In this document: one piece after another, positions 45,891-58,228 of the stretch
Layout of the letters: each line of letters begins with the position of its first letter
Position numbering within the stretch: the first letter of the stretch is position 1
NCBI RefSeq assembly: GCF_042477335.2
Contig: NC_091249.1
Span: 44,066,001 to 44,130,000, forward strand
Direction: 5' to 3'
Source of the DNA: Ovis canadensis
Taxonomy: Eukaryota; Chordata; Mammalia; Artiodactyla; Bovidae
Length of the DNA stretch: 64,000 bases
The notes under the pieces: model-generated
Told to the model about the DNA's origin: nothing
What the model saw: the letters and a program-made list of their open reading frames with translations, nothing else
Database searches by the model: none
Program-made: the position numbers and the translations under genes

Positions 45891-47428
45891 AGTTAACATA
45901 TATTCAAAACCCACCACTAGTGAGGAAAACTAATGAGCACTGTATTTTATAAATACTAAAATGACAAGGTAGATGTCAGCAATCACTGGCACTGAAAGAA
46001 TATTTTAGTCATGACTGACAGTCCCACTGATTACCAAACCCAATTCTTGCCTTCCCACAGGATTCTGACATGGGACTAGATCCTGAATTCACCGTCCTGC
46101 ACTGGTAACTTACCTGCCTTATCCACCAGGCTATCAGTTCCTTAAGAAAAGAGACTATGTCTCATTCACATTTGTTTTGCCAGCATCTTAAAACAATGTC
46201 TGGTGGACTCAAAAATACTGTTTAACTTCACTATACTGAATTTTCACTCACATTTGTTTTTTCTTTTTTCTTGATGGCAGTTCAGCTCTTATTTGACATA
46301 GCATCATTGACAACTAAGGAAAAATGATATCTATCCACTGGGGTCATGGGTTTCTTATATGAGCAAAAAACCTAATCACTGAGTAACATTAAACACAATA
46401 GAAAGCAACTTTTTAACAATGTAAAACTTTGCTGAATGATAAATAAATTGAAGATACAAAAATTTAGATTTGCGTAAGAGGTATACAAGGGAAGGAAATT
46501 GCTTTTCAAATATAACATGTTCCTTAGTGAATTCACAAAGAGACTTTAACCAGCAAGTTCCCCTAGTATATTTCAATATAATTCTATTTGTAAAAATTAT
46601 GATTATTCAGCTTTTAGAAGCCATAACTATTAAGCAAAGCAAAGTACAAATGCAGAAGCACAAGATGTATTATATTTCCCCAAACTTCACTTCTGGCTTC
46701 TTAATAAATGTGACTGAATTCCACATTTATTTGCCAAAGATCTTACAAGTAATTTTAGTTTAATAGCTAACCTTCTAGTGATGTGTTACATTTTACAGAG
46801 GCACTCACTACAGTGCTATAAAAGACAACATTTTCCTGTATCATTGTTTCTAGGTTTTAACTCTATCCCAGTCGGCATTAATTTGCCTAGTTTTTGACAG
46901 ATAACATATTGTGCTCTGCGAGAGCCAAACTCAAACTCGGCACCGATATTCTAAAGAACTCCTGATACCGCAGACGCTTCAACTTCAGATGTAATCCATT
47001 AGAGGTCCACTTTATTCTCTGAAATCCTCCTGAGTGCTGGGCTAGCATGCCTTACCATACACTTATTCCCCATTCATCGTGCTCATTTATACTCACATTA
47101 GGAAAAAAAATGAAACAGCCTCACATAGATCCAGAGGTGGTTAAGAATCCAAACTGCAGTCACCATGAATAACAAAAGTTCTTAAAATGGCAACAGATCA
47201 TTTTCCTTTCTCTTTATTAGCTGTTTTGATGCTTACCCTAAATTGGAATATAGTCTCAAAATCTCAAAGCAGTTAGTGACTGAGATGGTTAACCTTTTAA
47301 AAACAATAGGTTCACTTGCTGTTTGCTTGGAACATCACTCTTCTCTCTTTCCACTCTAACATTTAAGTTTACTAGAAATCTTACAAGGCAGGAACATGTG
47401 GAGGGCCCAGCCCCCAACTACCAGTCAC

Positions 47429-47608
47429 CTTGATGGCCAGGCCTGCTGGAGTCAACTTCTCCACATTTCGCTCGTTGAGGCAGTCTTCTCCCATCAAAGA
47501 AGTGAGGTGCTGCAGGCACTCTGCGTGCCCCTGCGATGCGGCAACGTGTAAGAGATTGTTTCCACTTTCGTCGTGAATTTTGTCTAGATTGTCGGCAGCT
47601 AGGTGTGG
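47429..47608 (-). CDS. SNCAIP: SNCAIP first ankyrin exon
   Basis: A 180-nt exon (60 codons, phase 0-0). Acceptor: ctatgtgtacag; donor: GTGACT at 47428-47423, with C rather than G at +5. It reads PHLAADNLDKIHDESGNNL, then LHVAASQGHAECLQHLTSL, then MGEDCLNERNVEKLTPAGL and AIK. DESGNNLLHVAASQGHAECL is a clear ankyrin repeat core, and the exon continues into the helix of the next repeat. In the human protein the ankyrin-like repeats are part of the region that contacts partners including alpha-synuclein. The weak donor and symmetric phase make it a plausible cassette exon. Confidence 0.96.
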
Positions 47609-49208
47609 CTGTACACATAGTAAGACGAGGAAAACTTAAGTCAATAAAACAGAATGAGAAGCTGTGGGGGTTTTGCTCCGGGCCTTGGGAAGAAGAGATG
47701 AACTTCCAGAAGCCCTGGTGACAGTCATGGGGTTGTAATAAGTCAGAATTCCTTGCTATGAAAGCACAGGAATGCTGAAGTGACTTACTTTCATGGGAGA
47801 CAGGCAACAAAGATGAGTCAACGGGTCTGTAGAGGCTCCAAGCCAGCTTTCTAACAACCCATGGCAACCAGCAGGTTTCTTGTCTGTCTCCTCCACTCCT
47901 GCTATGTGTTCTGAGGGCCAGACTCTGCTTTATTCCCTGCGGTAGGTTTGCTGAATGAATGAACTACCTATCTTAACCATCTGCTTTGCCTTGAGCTTTA
48001 GAGAGCTGGCTCTGACAGCAAGCCTCATGATGGGTGCTGTAGTCTGTACTCCCCTGGGTACCTCAAGGCACTTTCACCCCTAAACAAACTCCTGGGCATC
48101 TTTGGACTCTGGTTTCTTCACCTCTAGTGAAGTTCATTGCCCTGAGCATGACTCATCGATAAAGACTGTTGGGTAAATTGAGAGTTATTATCATTTGGGA
48201 AACATAAAAACATGGGAAAGATAAAAGAAAGGAATGAACCAGAGAGGAAGAGCCAGGAGAAATGGAAAAGACATTTTCAAGAGACCAAAAAAAAAAAAAA
48301 AAAATTACTTTACTTAGTAAAATTGTTCAATGATATCATCCTATTATAACTCTAAAATTTGTGGTAATAGACCAAGTGCATTACATTTATCTATGCACAG
48401 CTTTACCATGAGTAGAATCACATGGCCAAGATGTGATGATTTTCCTTGAATGAGACTTTAATTAACACCACAGTGTCAGCTCAGGCTTACTACTGTTTGA
48501 TCCATGTCTGGAAGCCAGGAAAGAACAATGTAGGCAGATGGAATGTGATTTCAGTTTAGTTTTCTCTGAGCCTAAGCAGAACAGACTTTTCTTACATCAT
48601 GTTACTCTGTGTCTAGAGTCTCTGGAAAAGCTTCTTTATGCTCCCTAGACATGCAGACCTGGAACTAAATAAAAACTCCGTGTGGGTCAGAGGGCAATCA
48701 AGCTCTAGGGTAAGTCTCTATCTGCAAATGCTTTCAAACGTCCTGGTCCAAGTCTTCTGAATAATGATCAGGATAAAACAGAAGACCCTCTGTTCATATA
48801 CCTGGCAGTTCCCCATCAGCAAGGAACTGACATCCCCACAAATAACTCAGCGAGAGCATTGGGAACCATTTGAAAAGCAAAAGGAAAGACATTAAGATTC
48901 GTATTTTTTAAAGTGCTGGGCTTTTTTTGGTTTTGCTTTTCCTTTAGAGTACATGTCCTTATTACAGTTGAATTCATGCACAGTTCAAGTGAAATAATAC
49001 TCCCTCTATAGCCATTTGTTTTTCCTTACATTAACCACCTAACTTTTAATTTTAAAACTCCAAAGTCACATCGCCCAACTAAAGCCGTGAGCAGAGATTA
49101 AACAAAAATTGGAACAAAAGCATTATCATTCTGTTACTGGTGAACGGAGTTGATAAAGCTGGAGATCTAGATGGTTAGTGTGTGTGTAATGAATTAGTTC
49201 ATACTCAC
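47609..49208 (-). other. SNCAIP: SNCAIP intron of 1.6 kb
   Basis: It contains an A-run at about 48286-48303. I see no other repeat, exon or RNA gene. Confidence 0.65.
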
Positions 49209-50068
49209 CAGGAGAGATATCTGCCCTTCTCTAACAATGTTCAAGACGCTTTTTACTTTTTTCAGGTGCTCGCTCCTTTCTTCGGGCCCCTGGGAGCTGG
49301 TCCAGTTCATGCCACCGATCTGCTCCTCAAGTTTGGGGTCTGTTGCCGAGGACTGCAGATGGAAGGCCCTGAGCTGGCAGTCTGGTGCCATCGCCTTGTC
49401 AACTTTCCGACTGTGAGGATCACTGAAGGTCTTGTGTAGGACGTCCTTACCCTGGTTTTCAGGCTCATAAGCAGAGCCACATTTAACGGGAGGAGGAGAA
49501 CTCTCTGATTCTTCAGGGGAGAGCTTCTGCTGGTCCTGGACAGAGGACGCTTTTCTCAAGTGAGGGCTTTTCACAGGAGAAAGAACACAAAATGGTGTCA
49601 TGTTAGACGGGGAGCTCTCGGCATTTCCGGTAGGGCAAGCTTTGCCGGAAAGGCCATTGATGCTTGTGCATAAACCCAAAATTCTTTTTTCCGAAGTTGC
49701 CTTGGTGAAAGAGGCCAGCTGCTGACTGGATTTGATGTAAGGCACGTCGAGAATCTCATCCATGTCGAGGTCATAATGTTCCAGCTCCCCCAGCAGGGTG
49801 CTGGGTTCCGCGCTCTTCCTCTGGGGGCTGCCCTCCACAGCTCTGGGGCCGAGCTCCTCGGGCTGGGGGCCTGGGTCAGGATCGCCCCCTTTCTGGTACT
49901 CTGCCTTTTGGTCATCACTTTCATTGTTCTCCAGAGTCTCTGGCTGGTGTTTCAATGGGGACACTCTTTTCACTGGGCGGAACTTACTATACACATCGGC
50001 GATTCCTGTGGGCTTCTGCGTGTTTGTAATAAGAGTTGAGACACCACAATTCCAGCCAGAGCTAGACA
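49209..50068 (-). CDS. SNCAIP: SNCAIP N-terminal region exon (first visible)
   Basis: An 860-nt exon with acceptor ttttaaaacag and donor GTGAGT at 49208-49203. It starts with two bases (TG) completing a Val codon whose G lies in the previous exon, so the frame is open but no start codon is present. Landmarks: WNCGVSTLITNTQKPTGIA, DVYSKFRPVKRVSPLKHQP, ELEHYDLDMDEILDVPYIK (about residues 95-113 of the exon), EKRILGLCTSINGLSG, PFCVLSPVKSPHLRK, CGSAYEPENQGKDVL, SSQGPEERSEHLKKVKSVL and NIVREGQISLL. I recognise these as synphilin-1. The region has no catalytic domain and looks disordered apart from the last 30 residues, which lead into the ankyrin repeats. About 40-45 N-terminal residues are encoded outside this window. 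Confidence 0.97.
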
Positions 50069-51347
50069 CTGTTTTAAAATAAATTAAGAGAGGAGACTAT
50101 TAAATTGAAACACTGAAAACAGCATGGCCATGTAGGCAGACATGATCTACTCAAGTTGTGCTCAAAGGAAGTCTGGGTATTAAGGAACAATTTAAGAGAG
50201 AATGTAGACCATAAAACAGTTTGTACTTACCCTTGAAAATCAGTGAATGCTAAAAGAAAGTTACCACACATTGGCTCAGAATTAATTCACATAATAATAA
50301 TAGTAGAAGCAAACAGCAGAAGAATACAAACCCAGACAGATACTGTTTTATTCCCTGAGTGGTTGCACCTCCCTAACAGTATGTTGATACTTGTCACCAC
50401 TCTGAAAAACAGAATTGGAGGATAGGATCCTTTGCGTTTAATAAACTTCCAAACTAATTCAGGGAGAGAAGGTATGTACCTGCATTTGTGCACACACACA
50501 TAGGAAAACCTTTAGAGCTCATGAAGTCTCAGAGAAAGAAGAGGTAAATGATTTAATATTGGGCAAACTTCAACTGAGAACTATTGAGTGATTTACTAGG
50601 TGATCTGTTAGATGGATCAGGGAAAGAACAGGAAGGCATGGAATGGTCAGGACTGGTTGGACTGCGGGAGATAAGGCACAGTGGGGTTCATCCCACCCTA
50701 GACTGATTAGTATCCAAGTCAACCACAGCTCATGAGCATTTGACAGTGCTTTCTGGCATATGACCAGCAACATAACACACTGCCACGCCACAAGGGAACA
50801 TGCTCTTTTAAAGTCATTGCTGCCCTCCGTCATTTGGAAAGCTGGAAATGACAGGAGGAAGTTGCAAAGGGAGGGTGAAGCAGGCTAGTATTTTTCCCCC
50901 CTTCTCATTTCTGTGCAAAGTTTAGATAAAGATTGTATAGTCTGTGTTTGAGTGTCTGGTTGGGATGACGTGTCAAGTGAAACAGCAACACATCAGAGGT
51001 GAAAGATAAGCACCACCTCCTTCCACAGGGAGCCTCATATGACCAGCTGCCCCTGCCTCCCCTCAGAGGCTGACCGAGCAATGGCCTCCTCCCTCGGCCT
51101 CGATGATACAGCTTCCTCTCTGGGACAGTCCTCTGACTAGACAGATGACCCTGCACCCTGGTAACTTGCAGGCCACTGATTTATGGACGCTTACTCCTTT
51201 CCCACTTAGTTTATATCCTCCACCAAAGGGGTGAGGTTTCAGGATATCCTTTCCACTCGGCATCTCCCATCTCTGTCTCTTCTAGAACAGCAGTGGGTGG
51301 GAAGTGTTTCAACCAAAGCACCTGTGTGTGTCTGTTCTTTGCCAGCG

Positions 51348-51584
51348 AGCACAACCCAAAAATGGGCTTCCCAGGTGGTGTGGTGGTAAAGAATTCCACC
51401 TGTCAACAGAGGAGACGCAAGGGATGGGGGTTCGATTCCTGGGTTGAGAAGATTCCCTGGGTGGGAGAAATGACAACCCAGTCCAGTATTCTTGCCGGAG
51501 AATCCCATGGACAGAGGAGCCTGGTGGGCTACAGTCCATGGGGTCTCAAAGAGTTGGACACGACAGAGTGACTGAGTACACACA

Positions 51585-51623
<39 letters not shown>

Positions 51624-51635
51624 CACAACCAAAAA
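51348..51635 (+). mobile_element. Bov-tA SINE with (CA)n tail and TSD
   Basis: The body runs 51363-51580 and is followed by a (CA)n tail at about 51581-51621. Flanks are agcacaacccaaaaa (51348-51362) and agcacaaccaaaaa (51622-51635), differing by one C. The CA microsatellite therefore lies inside the element, at its 3' tail. Confidence 0.88.
51572..51621. repeat. (CA)n microsatellite
   Basis: A cacacactcacacacac... tract of about 50 bases forming the tail of the SINE at 51363. Confidence 0.93.
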
Positions 51636-52078
51636 CTAAAGGAACCTGAGAGGAGTGTATATTCGGGACTGTAACTTCTGCAATAGCCGCTGCTATCACT
51701 GATTCTTGGGGTGAAAGTAGCATACAAATGATTTAAAGTTCCCCAAATTTAGACCTGGCCATTCTTCTTCCTACTACAATGTGTTCTCAAAGGACTCTGG
51801 TAAGTTCCAGAGTCAAAACAGAATGTGAGTGAGCGTTCTAAGCCTGAATGCTAGATACCTATTGGTGGGTGAGTTTTCCCCCCAAGTGGACCACAACTTT
51901 GCTTGTGGTCTCAGAGGGTCTGCACAAAGCAATCCTTCTCTGAGGACTTTCAGGAACCTACGAGAACACTGTCAGCTGTGGAGTGAGGCCAGGATTCTGT
52001 CTAATAAGAAACAGGTGTTAACTGAGAATACTCCAGAAGGGAAGGGAGGTATCTAGATGCTCTTAAGTTGCTGCTCCT

Positions 52079-52110
52079 CTGCCTTTAGCTAATTCTGCCT
52101 TTAGCTAATT
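52079..52110. repeat. 16-bp tandem duplication
   Basis: ctgcctttagctaatt occurs twice in direct succession (52079-52094, 52095-52110) with no mismatch. Confidence 0.93.
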
Positions 52111-54114
52111 CTGGTTCTTATATGTATACAGTTCTTGACACAGAGAAGACAATTAACAAATGCTAGTATCTGAGTTTGAATCTCATTCTGTACAACACAG
52201 CTAATTTCTTTAAAAATGCCCAAAGTGCATCCTTCTGAGGGATTCACAGCTTAATTTCACAGGGAACAAAAGTCCTTTTAATAAACTCAGAGGAGCGATA
52301 ATCACCAACGAGAGCTGGATTTTCTAGTTATTCATGAAATGTAAATATGCAAAGGCAAAGACTAATTCCAACTGGTCCATTATAAATTTCAAAGTCTTTC
52401 TACCCTTTATATGTCCTTTTGCCCTATAAAATATAAAGCTAAAAAAATTAATGCCTGCCAGAAATTCTCGCCAAGCCTTTAACTCTTCCTTTCAAGAAAC
52501 ACATGGTTACTTACTTTTTAAAAAGAGCAGAGAAACAGTGGACACAGAGTTTATAATATGTAAATATGCCTTTAATTTTATCCATCAATTATCTGAAAAG
52601 CTTATAGTAGAATATATATATATATTCCTTAACATTTCTGAAATATACATTTATTATTAGGGATAGCATTTGCTAATATATTGCCAACTACCTTCATGTT
52701 TTTGGAACTTCTTGATAATGTGAATCTCAGGATGTAATAAAAAAATTTTCGAGCCACATAACTTAGTGGGCCAGTACAACGAGAGCATTGTACCAATGTA
52801 TTTATGTATCATATAAGGTCGTGGGTTCAAAGGGCTACTCTTTTATGTTGGCTTTATTTACATGTGAAATTTTTTCCAAGTGATACAGGGAAATGGATAC
52901 CATATGTTTCCCAGCTGTTTTCTTCTGACAGGGGCCATTAAGAATGCTCTATGGAAATGAATTCTGTCTGAATCTTATGAAAACACTTCTTTCCACAGAA
53001 GAGCCTAGAAACTGAAGACAGGGCATCAACATTAGGCTTGTTGTCCTCCTTATTCAAACCTATGATTTTTTTTTTTTTTTTTTAGGCTGAGTGTGAAATC
53101 TGTGCTTTTTAGTTTCTGTCTTGACTTCCTGGAAAAAAAACCCAGTTAGAAAAAATGGATTAGATGACAAGTTTTCATAAGAATGCTCTCATGTATTACC
53201 ATATATTTGTCTGAGAAGTAAAATTTTGTTTATATACAAAAGATGAAACTCAATTAGTTTCTTTCTTCTAAGCTGGGAAAATGGGCATTTTAAGCATAAC
53301 ATCATTGCCTTTAATGACTGACAAGATTTTCACTTCCAATTTGATAAGTCTACCAAAAATTCCACTTATACTGTTGTTCTATGCCAACACCATAATAAAT
53401 TTCTTATAATGCACAGAAACGAAGATCAGACTAACTATGGTTACTAGGAGGACTTTGAGGCTCAATTTGTTTCCTGGAAATCATGAATAAACAATTCACA
53501 TGTTAAACTTTAAATCCCTGAAAATTTGATCTATTATCTTATGAGATCTTTACAAGCTCTGTAAGAATAGAGTCTGTGTCTAATTTCTCTCTATCCCTCA
53601 AAGCACCCAGGAAATTCCTTCATACGAGTAGGTTCTCAGTGACTTTTTGGTACAGTGGATTCATTTTCAACATCTTATGAAAGGAAACATATAAAATATA
53701 CCTAAAACCAGTCCTGATTATGGCACACATTTTCTAAATGGTCAGTAGGTAAATGGAAGTGCATTTGAGGCTGATTTATAGGCCATAATTCCCTCTCCTA
53801 ATCTAATTGGCATTTGGAATGTCTCCCATCTCCAGCAGGGTATTTCCAATTGCCTGCTGACCATCTACAGGTCACCATGTCTTCAACAAGCATCTAACGT
53901 GAGCCCACGTCACACAGGTATGTGTAACAAGTAGAATGTTCTGATCCAGGGATTTTATCACCTTCCACACTGGACTGCTTTCTCCTTTCCACTTCCTTAT
54001 CCAACATTCACACACTCTCTCTCTCTATTCCATCCTCTCTAAATGTATTCCTGAATCATATGACCATGTATGCTGGCTCCCAAGCAAACCACCTCCAAGG
54101 CATCACTGATCTTT

Positions 54115-54790
54115 CTATTTCTTTTTTAAAATTAACTTCTGTTGGAGTGTAGTTGGCTTACAATGCTGTGTTAGTTTCTGCTGTACAGCAAAATGAATCA
54201 GTTGTGCATATACACATATCCACTCTTTTTTAGATATTTTTCCCATATAGGTCATTGCAGAGTAGTAAGTAGAGGTCCCTGTGCTATGCAAGAGGTTCTT
54301 AGTAGCTATCTATTTTACATATAACATGTGTTTATGTCAAATCCCAATTTCCCGTTCTATCCTTCCCTCCCTTTCCCTCTTGGTAACCATAGTTTGTTTT
54401 CTACATCTGTGACTCTATTTCTGTTTTGTAAATAAGTTCATTTTACCATTTTTCTTTTAGATTTCATGATCCAGCAATCCCACTCCTGTGCATATATCTG
54501 AAGAAAACCATAATTCAAAAAGATACACGTACCCCAAAGTTCACTGCCGAACTATTTACAATAGCCAGGACGTGGAAGCCACCTAAATGTCCACTGATGG
54601 ATGAATGGATAAAGAAGATGTGGTTCATACATGCAATGGAATATTACACGACCATAAAAATAATGAAATAACTCCATCTGCAGTGACATGGATGGACCCA
54701 GAGCCTGCCATACTGAGTAGAGTAAGTGAAAGGCAAATATCACATGATATTGCTTATGTGTGGACCCTTCTCTTTTATGATCCCTGCCCC
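54115..54790 (-). mobile_element. L1 3' end with internal inversion
   Basis: 54115-54463 is reverse L1 3' UTR ('tgttggagtgtagttggct', 'tttctgctgtacagcaaaa', 'ggtccctgtgctatgcaag'). From about 54466 the orientation flips to forward L1 ('gatccagcaatcccactcc', 'tttacaatagccaggacg', 'atggataaagaagatgtgg', 'catggatggacccagagcc'). The forward half belongs upstream of the reverse half in the L1 consensus. Confidence 0.85.
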
Positions 54791-57052
54791 TCACCCCTTA
54801 GGCAGCGAGTCTTACTGGGGCCCGATCCTCAATCCTTCTCTAATTTGGTCCCTCGCTTCATCTTATCACACTGACTAGACCACACTGAGACCTTCCCATA
54901 GTCTGTGCAGGGTTCTGTCTACTTCTGAGGTTTTCCTTTTTGATCTCCTATTCAGATAATGATTTTGTCACTTCTTAATTTAGAAACTTTGAGGTGGCCT
55001 TGTACTGCCTAAAACAATATTCCCCCACTATGGGGGAGGCATATCCCAGTTCACAGAAACCACGCTAAATACCTATGATTTAAAGAACAAGCAAGCTTCT
55101 CACTTTTCAACTCTTTCTTCTTCTTAATTAATTTAAGAACTCTCAGTCAGGTGCTACAATGACTTTAACTCCTCCCCCAAACTTACAAACTCCTTTCAGA
55201 ATAATGAGACTGTGGGCTTTCACCTCAGAGACTTTCATAAGCAAAGAGTTCACAGAAACGCTTTATTTCTATCCCATTTTAATGATGTCCTTGAATTTAC
55301 TATGACACTGATTTTCCACTTATGACACAGACCTAAAGTTTCTCTTAAAAACAAATATGCTAAAAATAAGTGGTCTTAGAAAAACAGCTTTAAAATAATA
55401 ATACAAGTGGTTTACAGGTAAAACAAAAATGGCAGAGAAAACTTTACATGTACCCATGTTACAGAAATAATACTTGAACAACTAAGTTTTGATGAACCTT
55501 TTACTTTCAGGATAGTAGCTAAATTCTTGAGCATTCTTTATTTTCTAATTTATCTTCTCATCTCAGCACCATTATTCCCACAGCACTAACTTTCCTCTGC
55601 CTTTCCATCGCTAAACTCACCCTTTCTGGATGTCCCATATCCTTTTTTCATTTTCCTTCCTTGTGATGAGAACCCCTGTCCCATGATGCCTTTGCTGCCT
55701 TTATGGGAGCTCATCTGCCAAGATTCCCCTCATGTGTTACCTCCTTGGTTCACTTCCTCTGACTTTCCCAGATAGTTGTCTTGCTTCTCAGTGTCCTGAG
55801 ATAGACTTGCCCATACTGAGAGTCAGGCATTTATAAAGCTCTGATTCAACAATTCACTTAAGCAACTGTTTCACCTTCTCTACTGAGAGTCTCTTAAAGT
55901 CAAAGACTGGTTAAGAACCAATCTGTTTATAACAGCCCTCTCTCAAGCACAGCATGTCACAGATATAGGGACCAAGGACTAAACCTTTTAAAAAATGAAT
56001 AAATGAATGAAGGGAGGAGAGAGGGCGTTGGGTAGGGGGGACAAAGGTACAAAGGAACATGCTAGACCAAAGATGCAAATATACTACATTACATATGAGT
56101 CTTGTCACAGTGAGTCACCCTTGCCCACATTTTGGACACACTGAATGTGTTGAATATTTCAAAGACAGTCTTGGTAAAGCTATTGAAGATGTGCTACGTA
56201 TTATTTTCAAGTATTTCTTAAGTTCTAAGCCAAAATTGCTTCATCTGTAAAATAAAGGGGTTAGACACATGATGGCTAAGACCTGACCCACCTCTAAATT
56301 TCTATGACTGTATGGAATGTCTACAAATAACAGGGCTCTTTATTCTGAGTGACTCACTATGAAACACTATAATTCTTCTGGATCCATGTCTTTCAACAGA
56401 TCCTCACAAATTTATAATTATGAGGCTAAGCTGATTGCTGACACAGAACAACTCTTTGGCTCTTGGGACTGATAAATTAGTATTTTCTTAGGAAGATAAT
56501 GTACAGTTTGCGATTGCAACGGTGGATCCAATTTTTGAGACTGAACATCAGTGCTGGCTCCCAAAATGTCTATTTTACTTCTAAATATGGAGTTATGTGT
56601 CCATAGTAGAAAATTAGCTTTAGACATCAAGAAGAGAAAGGGGGTATCTTTATGATAAAATACTGTTTTCTTGCTATTTATTGTTAAAAGGTAAAGGAAT
56701 ACTATTTTCCTTGAGAAACAAAACAATCAGCTTTAGCTGTAATTGCCTTAACATGTACACAACAATGCCCTTCACATCTACAGCTACTGGAAACCTAGGC
56801 ATCTTCAAGGACATGACTTCGAGGTTCTCCAAGAGGCCATTTCCTTCCATTTCTATACCTAAGAGAGGGATATCAATGAAAGATCAGGAGGATCCATGCT
56901 AGAGTCAAGTTTCCTTAATCCAATGTAAATGAAATTCATCGTGGGCCCACTTATCAAAAACACTTCAAGTTCCAAAGAGTGGTGACAGGTGACTTACATC
57001 ATCTCACAACAAACAAAGGAGGATACGGAGCCTGACTGAAGATTACCTGCTG

Positions 57053-57358
57053 AGTGCTCTCTCGGAGAAGGCAATGGCACCCACTCCAGTACTCCTGCCT
57101 GGAAAATCCCATGGACAGAGGTGCCTGGTGGGCTGCAGTCCATGGGGTCGCTAGGAGTCGGACACGACTGAGCCACTGCACTTTCACTTTTCACTTTCAT
57201 GCATTGGAGAAGGAAATGGTAACCCACTCCATTGTTCCTGCCTGGAGAATCCCAGGGACGGGAGAGCCTGGTGGGCTGCTGTCTATGGGGTTGCACAGAG
57301 TTGGACACAACCGAAGCGACTTAGCAGCAGCAGCAGCAGCAGCAGCACAGTGCTCTCT
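57053..57358 (+). mobile_element. Bov-A2 SINE with AGC tail, 10-bp TSD
   Basis: A dimeric body (57063-57348) ends in an AGC run (57323-57346). The direct repeats agtgctctct at 57053-57062 and 57349-57358 bound it exactly. Confidence 0.93.
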
Positions 57359-58002
57359 GTACCATCCATGGGGACTAGTCTAGAACCTGACCTAAGAAAG
57401 GGTTAACTCTGAATCTGGAATATTGTATCAGGCCACGATGTTGGGAAGAGCTGGGGGGAGTGAGGAATGCATGTTTCTGGAACATCCCCATGGAGTTGTC
57501 TGCTCATCCCTTTCACTGGTGCCACAGACCCTTTATTGAGCATGCTGTGAGGCTGAGGGGAAAGTACAGAGGATTTTCTTATAAAAATATCAACCAAAGA
57601 TTTATTCACATTGATATGTTAAAATATTAATGGAAAAGATTCATTGATTTGGTTCTCAACTTCCTGAATTTAAGTGGCTGCTGATACCAAGCAGCTGTAG
57701 AAAATGTCAGATTCCAGTTTTGTAATTCTCAGTCCTACCCTGAACTGTCAAGACCTGCTCACATCACTTTGTGCCCCATCTGCACACATCTATTTGTTGG
57801 GTGAAAACTCATAGGAATACTCAAAATCCCTTACTACCTGGATAGAAAAGACTTCTTCACCAAAGATGTATGTTCTATCATGAAATGGGACATAATATTT
57901 TTACTACTTAAAATCTTTGGACCTTTTAAAAGTATGGTTCCTATAAAAGAGCAATGGGTGATTCCCAAGAAAGCACATGGTTTTAGTTATTCTGTTACCT
58001 AA

Positions 58003-58200
58003 AAGGGCTTCCCAGGTGGTTTAGTGGTAAAGAACCTCCTGCCAGTGCAGCAGATTCAGGTTTGATCCCCAGGTCTGGAAGGTCCCTGGGTCTGGAAGAT
58101 TCCCTGGAGAAGGGAATGGCAACTCGCTCCAGTTTTCTTGCCTGGTGGCCTCCATGGGGTCTCAAAGAGTCAGACAGGAAAGCATGTTGACCTTTACTCT
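58003..58200 (+). mobile_element. Bov-tA SINE, diverged
   Basis: 'gggcttcccaggtggttta' head, a short internal duplication (ccctgggtctggaag-like, 58083-58105), then 'ccatggggtctcaaagagt'. Confidence 0.82.
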
Positions 58201-58228
58201 GACATCAGCAAAACCTTTTGAGTGGATT

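Larger units (their letters stand above)
42011..47428 (-). other. SNCAIP: SNCAIP intron of 5.4 kb
   Basis: It holds L1 fossils with a nested SINE (42.23-42.76 kb), a MIR (42.93 kb), another L1 stretch (43.84-44.44 kb) and a Bov-tA (45.66 kb). 43.15-43.84, 44.45-45.65 and 45.9-47.4 kb show nothing I recognise. Confidence 0.6.

Noticed and set aside
49598-49924. 108-codon minus-strand frame inside the first visible exon
   Set aside because: It is the alternate frame of the real coding exon. An alternate-frame isoform is known for human SNCAIP, but I cannot show that this frame is the one used or is conserved.
49776-50082. Plus-strand open frames of 87-94 codons
   Set aside because: Antisense to the SNCAIP exon. 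The hydrophobic content comes from reading the complement of acidic and polar codons.
52755-52850. tRNA-like stretch with a gggttcaaa box
   Set aside because: It has a B-box-like gtgggttcaaag, but I could not fold a credible acceptor stem or anticodon arm. More likely chance or a very old tRNA-derived fragment.
57323-57346. AGC run as a coding poly-Ser/poly-Ala tract
   Set aside because: It is the tail of a Bov-A2 SINE bounded by a TSD, not part of a gene.
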